From: Alcaligenaceae bacterium
Lineage (GTDB): Bacteria; Pseudomonadota; Gammaproteobacteria; Burkholderiales; Burkholderiaceae_B
Assembly: GCA_947379755.1 (NCBI GenBank)
Contig: CANCOC010000022.1
Coordinates: forward strand, 1-42,655
Reading direction: 5' to 3'
Length of the DNA: 42,655 nt
Numbering within the stretch: the first letter of the stretch is position 1; each line of letters opens with the position of its first letter. Below the pieces are notes generated by a model, which had not been told where the DNA came from, did no database searches, and worked only from the letters and a program-made list of their open reading frames with translations. This document shows positions 35,350-40,064 of this stretch, piece after piece. Both the position numbers and the translations under genes were made by a program.

Positions 35350-35883
35350 ATGGAAACAGACATCAAACGCATGTTCGCAAAAATCACGATATTAGAAAAA
35401 GAGTTTGTCAGTTTGCGCAAAGGCTATCTCGTAGTCAATAAACGTTACACCGCCGCGCTTCAGGGGTTGAGCAGTCTGACTCAAAATGCAGCAGAGGCCG
35501 CCAAACGCGCAGCAAGATCTGCGGAGCTCTCCTCGCTAGCGGCCAAAAAAGCCGCAGAAGCTGCAAAAGATGCCGCCTCTGAGTTCTTTGTTTCTGTTGC
35601 GGTTGCGGCTGCCGAAGCCGCCGAAAACGCCGCACAAGCGGCCTTGGCGGCTGCTGCGTCTGCGTCTGCCGCAGCAGCCGCAGCAGCTGAGGCGGTCGCG
35701 CATCAGGCAGAGGCCGCAGCATTGAAAGCTTCTGCCGAGGCGGCAAATGCAACCAATATTGCAACAGAAGCAGCCTTTGAAGCCGTCAAGATGTCTAACA
35801 TTGCCAGCGAAGCAGCAAACCGTGCAAAGCTCAAGCCACCTACAAAACCAGAGCCTAAAGCTAAGAAAAAAATCCAGAAATAA
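35350..35883 (+). CDS. Ala-rich coiled-coil protein with basic C-terminal tail
   Basis: 177 residues. The first 45 residues look like a normal helix (IKRMFAKITILEKEFVSLRKGYLVV). Then comes about 110 residues dominated by Ala with Glu, Lys and Ser (for example AAAEAAENAAQAALAAAASA), predicted as a continuous helix or coiled coil. The tail is Pro/Lys-rich (KPPTKPEPKAKKKIQK) and could bind nucleic acid or another acidic partner, as in histone H1-like proteins. I do not recognise a specific family. It follows the first orphan regulator closely and is probably cotranscribed with it. Confidence 0.8.
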   Translation: METDIKRMFAKITILEKEFVSLRKGYLVVNKRYTAALQGLSSLTQNAAEAAKRAARSAELSSLAAKKAAEAAKDAASEFFVSVAVAAAEAAENAAQAALAAAASASAAAAAAAEAVAHQAEAAALKASAEAANATNIATEAAFEAVKMSNIASEAANRAKLKPPTKPEPKAKKKIQK

Positions 35884-35889
35884 ATGAAT

Positions 35890-35918
35890 AAACAGGTCCG
35901 TTTGAGCGGAGCCTGTTT
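35890..35918 (+). terminator. Hairpin after the Ala-rich gene
   Basis: AAACAGG-TCCG pairs with CGGA-(G)-CCTGTTT around a TTTGAG loop, 11 base pairs with one bulge, beginning seven bases after the stop codon. The T tract is weak (TTTACTACT). Confidence 0.55.
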
Positions 35919-36040
35919 ACTACTGCATTGCCGTTGCGCTTATTGAACGTGCCATGAGGGTCGATCCCTTCTGTGCGTTTCAATAATTGTGAGCTCAGTC
36001 AGGCACTTCTCCCAGCATCTTCCCCCTCCGATATACAAAA

Positions 36041-36062
36041 ATCTATCCGCTGATGGATAGAT
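36041..36062. repeat. Inverted repeat upstream of hsp20 (possible operator)
   Basis: ATCTATCC-GCTGAT-GGATAGAT, perfect 8-bp arms with a six-base centre, 106 bases before the hsp20 start. No T tract follows. The 284-base gap 35884-36167 otherwise holds the hairpin at 35890-35918 and nothing else recognisable. It could be a regulator dyad, for instance for one of the two orphan LuxR-type proteins, but that is inference. Confidence 0.5.
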
Positions 36063-36167
36063 AACATTGGGCATTGCCTCTAGCATGAATGCTCAATCAG
36101 CAAGTTGCATGCATGGCCCCGGTTGCAGGTCCACAGGCATTCTTGTTCTTACATTTGGAGAATTAAG

Positions 36168-36596
36168 ATGAATCAGTTAACTAAGTTCAATCGTAATATT
36201 TTTGCTGATCTGGTCAAGGACAACACATTTTCAGATTTTTTGATGAAGCCCTTGTATGGAAAATATCTGCCAGAGTCCATTAATGTGGATGTTACTGAAT
36301 CGCCATCTGAGTATGTTGTGTCCGCAGAAATTCCCGGTGTAAGCAAAGAGGATATCGATGTCAAAGTGGATGGCGACACTATCACGATTAGCACTGAGAT
36401 CAAGCAACATGCGGAAGAAAAAAAGGATGAAAGAGTCGTACGCAATGAGCGTTACTACGGCTATGTTTCACGTACATTGCAACTAAATTCGGATGTTGAT
36501 GCCAGTAAGACCGTCGCTCAATATACGGATGGTGTCTTGACCTTGACATTGCCAAAAGTTGCTTCGAATGAGGGGCAGCGCATTACGATCAGCTGA
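36168..36596 (+). CDS. Small heat-shock protein (Hsp20 / alpha-crystallin)
   Basis: 142 residues from ATG 36168, with TGGAG seven bases upstream; the longer frame from 36105 lacks a ribosome site. The alpha-crystallin domain (about 40-135) is complete (VDVTESPSEYVVSAEIPGVSKEDIDVKVDGD, YYGYVSRTLQL, YTDGVLTLTLPK), ending with the RITIS version of the I-x-I motif. It is an ATP-independent holdase for unfolding proteins. A universal stress protein gene follows 100 bases downstream. Confidence 0.94.
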   Translation: MNQLTKFNRNIFADLVKDNTFSDFLMKPLYGKYLPESINVDVTESPSEYVVSAEIPGVSKEDIDVKVDGDTITISTEIKQHAEEKKDERVVRNERYYGYVSRTLQLNSDVDASKTVAQYTDGVLTLTLPKVASNEGQRITIS

Positions 36597-36608
36597 AAAT
36601 ATGGGCAG

Positions 36609-36646
36609 AATGAGTGGTCGTGAATAAACAGTCATGCCCACTCATT
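36609..36646 (+). terminator. Inverted repeat between hsp20 and usp
   Basis: AATGAGTGG pairs with CCACTCATT around a 20-base loop. GGGCA/TGCCC offers an alternative pairing. There is no T tract, so it is a weak terminator or an RNA-stability hairpin. Confidence 0.35.
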
Positions 36647-36698
36647 AAATATGAATAGTCTCTGCATCGCACGACAATAATCTTAACGAGGACGAACC

Positions 36699-37136
36699 AT
36701 GTTTGCTCACTTGTTGGTGCCTGTATCCGGATTGGAAATGATTCATAAATCAATGAAAAATATATCTAAACTTGCGCTCGCCGATCATGCAGAAGTCATC
36801 TTTGTACATGTATCTGAACCGACACCCGATTATATGTATGCTGATAATACATTTGGCTATGGCATATCGGATGCGAGCCACAAAAAAAGTTGCGAAGAAT
36901 ACTCGAGGCTTTTATTTGATAAAGCACGTGCGCAACTGGATGAATCAATACCGTCCCAGTCCTTACATATTTTTCATGTGAACGTGGACGAAGGTATTGT
37001 TGAAGCTTCTAAAAAAACAAAGTCTGACGTGATTGTCATGGCTTCTCACAAGCGCTCTCGCCTGGGTGCATGGTTTATTGGCAGTGAAACCCAGGCGGTG
37101 ATTCAGCATTCAAAACTTCCGGTTCTGGTGATCTAG
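36699..37136 (+). CDS. Universal stress protein (UspA family)
   Basis: 145 residues from ATG 36699, with GAGG upstream. The Usp fold is clear (FAHLLVPVSGLEMI at the start, VIVMASHKRSRLGAWFIGSETQAVIQHSKLP shortened at the end, closing with VLVI). The ATP-binding signature G-2x-G-9x-G(S/T) is degenerate: the first two Gly positions are Ser and Arg, though the final GS is kept. Nucleotide binding may be altered. The pairing with hsp20 fits a stress or low-oxygen survival role. Confidence 0.9.
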   Translation: MFAHLLVPVSGLEMIHKSMKNISKLALADHAEVIFVHVSEPTPDYMYADNTFGYGISDASHKKSCEEYSRLLFDKARAQLDESIPSQSLHIFHVNVDEGIVEASKKTKSDVIVMASHKRSRLGAWFIGSETQAVIQHSKLPVLVI

Positions 37137-37257
37137 CCAGTTATCGCTTGAAGTCTAAATATATTGAATTCAGGTATCTGTCGTTCAGGCCAGAATACGA
37201 TCAACGCCACATACTCATTCTAATAAATAGAAAGATATATTGTCTGATTGGGTTGTG

Positions 37258-37286
37258 TTGACATACGCTTTGCATTCAAAAATATA
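37258..37286 (+). promoter_or_regulatory. Strong sigma-70-like promoter directly before the serine hydrolase
   Basis: A perfect TTGACA (37258-37263), a 17-bp spacer, then AATATA (37281-37286); TATAAA at 37283-37288 is the alternative with a 19-bp spacer. The predicted transcription start is only about 7 bases before the ATG at 37300, so the mRNA would be nearly leaderless. No ribosome site is present. Confidence 0.6.
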
Positions 37287-37299
37287 AAGTTCCATTCAA

Positions 37300-38571
37300 A
37301 TGAAATATATTCAATTTCAGGAAGTATCTGAACGTTTGCGCGCTTGCACGAGATACAGCATCACTATTTTATTATTATTGTGTAGCCTGCTTGCCAAAGC
37401 GGCACCGGAAGAAGAGCGGATGGGTATATTACAGGCTTATCCAGCCTGCCAGTCTATCGTGACACGAATGGAATGTCGCGTAGGATCGTTTTCATCACCC
37501 AGGGGAAGTAAAGTTCGACGGGCTGATCGAGCACAGGAACTCTCTTTCATGACATCCCCACCGGCTATTTTTTATAGGCAGGGGAATACAAGAATTGATA
37601 TCGAAAAATATTTTTCATCCCAAAAATCAACGGGTCTATTAATTCTAAAAAATAATCAGATTGTGTTTGAAGCATATCAGTATGGCCGACGTTCGGACAT
37701 GCCGATGCGATCATTTTCAATGTCTAAAACAATCATTGCACTACTCATCGGAATTGCTCACGAAAAAAAATTGATTGAATCGCTTGATGATGAGGCATCA
37801 AAGTATTACACCGATCTCGACGGGTCTGCCTATGGTTACACAACGATTCGAAACCTGTTGCGCATGTCTTCTGGCGTAAAGTTTGATGAGGACTATAGCT
37901 TGGGTGCAAACTCTGACTTAATGAAATTTTACGTTCGACTCAATAATCCCAATGCAGGCCGACAGGGACCGGCAGAGGCCTTCAGGTTATTCAATGTGAG
38001 GCAGGCACAACAAGGTACAAAATTTCAATACGCTTCAATCGAGAACGCCGTACTGACTCGGGTGCTGACACATGCAACAAATCGATCCATCACACAACTC
38101 ACTCAGGAATGGCTGTGGGAACCGATCGGTGCAGAGTCTGATGCCTACTGGCTAACTTCACCCGCTGACAATGTCGAAAACGGGGCAGGTGGTTTATATG
38201 CCACGGTCAGGGACTGGGGACGGCTCGGCCTCCTGCTTGCCAACAACGGCAAGCGGGGGGATGTCCAGATTGTTCCTCTTGAGTATTTGATGCAAGCAAC
38301 AGATCCACAAAAGCAAGATGATTTGTTTAAACCCAGGCATGCGACCAGCTATTTTGGCTATGGCTATCAGACTTGGATATTTCCAATGAAAGAAAGAAGC
38401 TTTGCGTTGATTGGCATATATGGTCAAAGCGTATTTGTGCAGCCACGCTCTGGGATTGTGATGGTGGAAACATCCGTGTACGACCATGCATCTGGAGATT
38501 CGATGTTGCGCGCAAAGCTTGATATGTGGAAAGGGATTCTTCTCGCCCTTGGTGGGAATCCAGACGAGTAG
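37300..38571 (+). CDS. Beta-lactamase-family (class C-like) serine hydrolase
   Basis: 423 residues. A signal peptide (YSITILLLLCSLLAKAA, about residues 19-35) predicts export. The catalytic SxxK motif is SMSK in MRSFSMSKTIIALLIG, and the second motif is in the FQYASIENAVL region (YxN-like). ENGAGGLYATVRDWGRLGLLLAN is typical of the family. Relatives include esterases, D-aminopeptidases and 6-aminohexanoate-dimer hydrolases, so the substrate is open and antibiotic resistance should not be assumed. The first 18 residues before the signal are longer than usual. Confidence 0.88.
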   Translation: MKYIQFQEVSERLRACTRYSITILLLLCSLLAKAAPEEERMGILQAYPACQSIVTRMECRVGSFSSPRGSKVRRADRAQELSFMTSPPAIFYRQGNTRIDIEKYFSSQKSTGLLILKNNQIVFEAYQYGRRSDMPMRSFSMSKTIIALLIGIAHEKKLIESLDDEASKYYTDLDGSAYGYTTIRNLLRMSSGVKFDEDYSLGANSDLMKFYVRLNNPNAGRQGPAEAFRLFNVRQAQQGTKFQYASIENAVLTRVLTHATNRSITQLTQEWLWEPIGAESDAYWLTSPADNVENGAGGLYATVRDWGRLGLLLANNGKRGDVQIVPLEYLMQATDPQKQDDLFKPRHATSYFGYGYQTWIFPMKERSFALIGIYGQSVFVQPRSGIVMVETSVYDHASGDSMLRAKLDMWKGILLALGGNPDE

Positions 38572-38840
38572 TGATACGAAAACTTATGGATTTCAATTAT
38601 GGATCGCTCACCTGTTTTTAACTCCATACTTATATCAATTACCTAATAATGATTATGACGAAAGTTTCACAAGTGCTTGAAATACAACGATTAATATACC
38701 TACTATTAAGTAGAATTTATTGTCAGATTGAATTATTGCGCAATACTCCAATTGTGCTACGAGCCGTATTGACTCGGCATGCTTTGGACTCACATGATGA
38801 TGCGCAACAAGATTTAAGCATTATTCAACTGGAGAATTGA

Positions 38841-39488
38841 ATGAGTATTCAAGTGCTGTTATCTCAAAAAAACAACCTGATCACACAGGGAATTTGCTCC
38901 TGTATTGAAAACGAGCATGACATTGTGTTGCTGGGTGTTTCAGAAGACGTCCAGAGCATGCTTCGCTCATGTGGAGAATTCGCGCCAGATGTACTTGTCC
39001 TTTCACTTGATCTTCAATGTACGAGCATTACAAGCTTGATTCGTCAAATTCTGAATCAGCATCCTGAGATGAAGATTGTCGCTTTATCCAGATCAGCAGA
39101 TCGCCATTCCATTCTTGAAGTGTTGAGTGCGGGGGCATTGGGTTATGTCACTTCGACACACAGCACAATTAATGAGTTGGTATGTGCAATTCGTTCGGCG
39201 GCAGATAATCGTGTCTATTTATGTCAGGAAGTATCTTCAATAGTAGGCAGTGGTTTACGCCGTTCAAGATCTGATGGAATCACATCGAGTTGTCAATTAG
39301 GTGATCGCGAAGAACAGGTACTGATCATGATTGCTGATGGCTTTTCATCAAAGCAAATTGCGTTGCAATTGCATATTTCTCCAAGTACCGTCGAGGTACA
39401 TCGACGAAACATTATGCGAAAGATCGGTCTGCACAAGGTCGCTGATCTGACGAGGTATGCGATCCGCAATCAGTTCGTTTCTTCCTAG
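38841..39488 (+). CDS. Orphan LuxR/NarL-type regulator with degenerate receiver (second paralog)
   Basis: 215 residues from ATG 38841, with CTGGAG seven bases upstream. It is clearly paralogous to the regulator at 34670 along its whole length (shared GICxxIE, SEDVxxxLR, REEQVL, SSKxIA, TVEVHRRNIMRK). The DNA-binding domain is intact. The receiver lacks the acidic pair (LLSQKNN), has Ser55 in place of the phosphoacceptor Asp (VLVLSLDLQ), and lacks the switch Lys (GYVTSTHS). It lies upstream of a small unknown gene and the giant repeat protein. The 269-base gap before it shows no clear promoter. Confidence 0.9.
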   Translation: MSIQVLLSQKNNLITQGICSCIENEHDIVLLGVSEDVQSMLRSCGEFAPDVLVLSLDLQCTSITSLIRQILNQHPEMKIVALSRSADRHSILEVLSAGALGYVTSTHSTINELVCAIRSAADNRVYLCQEVSSIVGSGLRRSRSDGITSSCQLGDREEQVLIMIADGFSSKQIALQLHISPSTVEVHRRNIMRKIGLHKVADLTRYAIRNQFVSS

Positions 39489-39523
39489 TGAATGCTTGGC
39501 CCTAACTTTTAAAGGTACACACC

Positions 39524-39784
39524 ATGGAATGGGAAATTGAGCGCGTTTCACGCGTAGAAGAAACTGTTTTTCTCGTGGATGCCTTGACAGGTATTCACCG
39601 AAAAATATCGGTGCCAGGTACACAAGGCGCGGCAATGAAGAACGGAAAATTACTGATAAAAACGACAAATGGTTTTTTTTGGGAAATTTCACCCGAAACA
39701 GGCTCGAGAAAACGTTACTCGGTGGATACATCGATATCAGAAAAAAGAAAGCATATGCAATTAGATCTGTTAGAAAAAAACTGA
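39524..39784 (+). CDS. Hypothetical protein, 86 residues
   Basis: Starts at ATG 39524 with AAAGG about nine bases upstream, 35 bases after the second regulator, so likely cotranscribed with it. The sequence is beta-rich (WEIERVSRVEETVFLVDALTGIH, GKLLIKTTNGFFWEISPETGSRKRY) with a basic C-terminus. There is no signal peptide and no membrane segment. I do not recognise a family. Its position suggests a role with the regulator or with the adhesin gene downstream. Confidence 0.65.
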   Translation: MEWEIERVSRVEETVFLVDALTGIHRKISVPGTQGAAMKNGKLLIKTTNGFFWEISPETGSRKRYSVDTSISEKRKHMQLDLLEKN

Positions 39785-39960
39785 AAGGTATGCAGTTTAA
39801 TAATCGACTCAACTCGGTGATCAGATCCTTCTTAATCTAAAGTGAATATATCTCGCCATACAGTAGTTCTGTTTGGATTAAAAAAAATACATACATCGAG
39901 ATAAATCTATTGGTCTTTGAAATCACATCTAAAGATGGATTTACGGGATAACTCTTCTTG

Positions 39961-40010
39961 CTCAATATGAAACCTCTGCAGGCGTGTGCTTGCAGAGGTT
40001 TCATATTGAG
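39961..40010. repeat. Perfect 20-bp inverted repeat upstream of the adhesin gene
   Basis: The left arm 39961-39980 and right arm 39991-40010 are exact reverse complements around a ten-base loop (GGCGTGTGCT). The arms begin with CTCAATATGAAACC and end with GGTTTCATATTGAG. Only AATTTTAAAA follows, not a real T tract, so a simple terminator is possible but not typical. It lies 55 bases before the adhesin start, inside the otherwise gene-free stretch 39785-40064. Confidence 0.85.
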
Positions 40011-40020
40011 AATTTTAAAA

Positions 40021-40050
40021 ACGAATCATTTATTAAATAGCGTGATTCGT
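40021..40050. repeat. 8-bp inverted repeat just before the adhesin ribosome site
   Basis: ACGAATCA (40021-40028) and TGATTCGT (40043-40050) are exact complements separated by 14 AT-rich bases. The second arm ends three bases before AAGGAG (40053-40058). It could be an operator dyad or a leader hairpin controlling translation of the gene at 40065. Confidence 0.6.
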
Positions 40051-40064
40051 ACAAGGAGAAAGTC

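Noticed and set aside
35435-35764. A 109-codon antisense frame rich in Arg, Leu and Gln
   Set aside because: It is the mirror of the Ala-rich gene's GC-biased codons; composition is implausible and there is no ribosome site.
36116-36128. Sigma-54-like TGGC/TTGC elements before hsp20
   Set aside because: The distance between the GG and GC elements is two bases too short for a functional -24/-12 promoter.
37300-38571. Antibiotic-resistance beta-lactamase
   Set aside because: The SxxK-type fold is shared by many esterases and peptidases; nothing specific to AmpC-type resistance enzymes is visible.
38649-38840. A 63-codon open frame ending right before the second regulator
   Set aside because: It abuts the regulator's start but has no ribosome site, odd composition and no recognisable features. 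It may be chance in an AT-rich leader.
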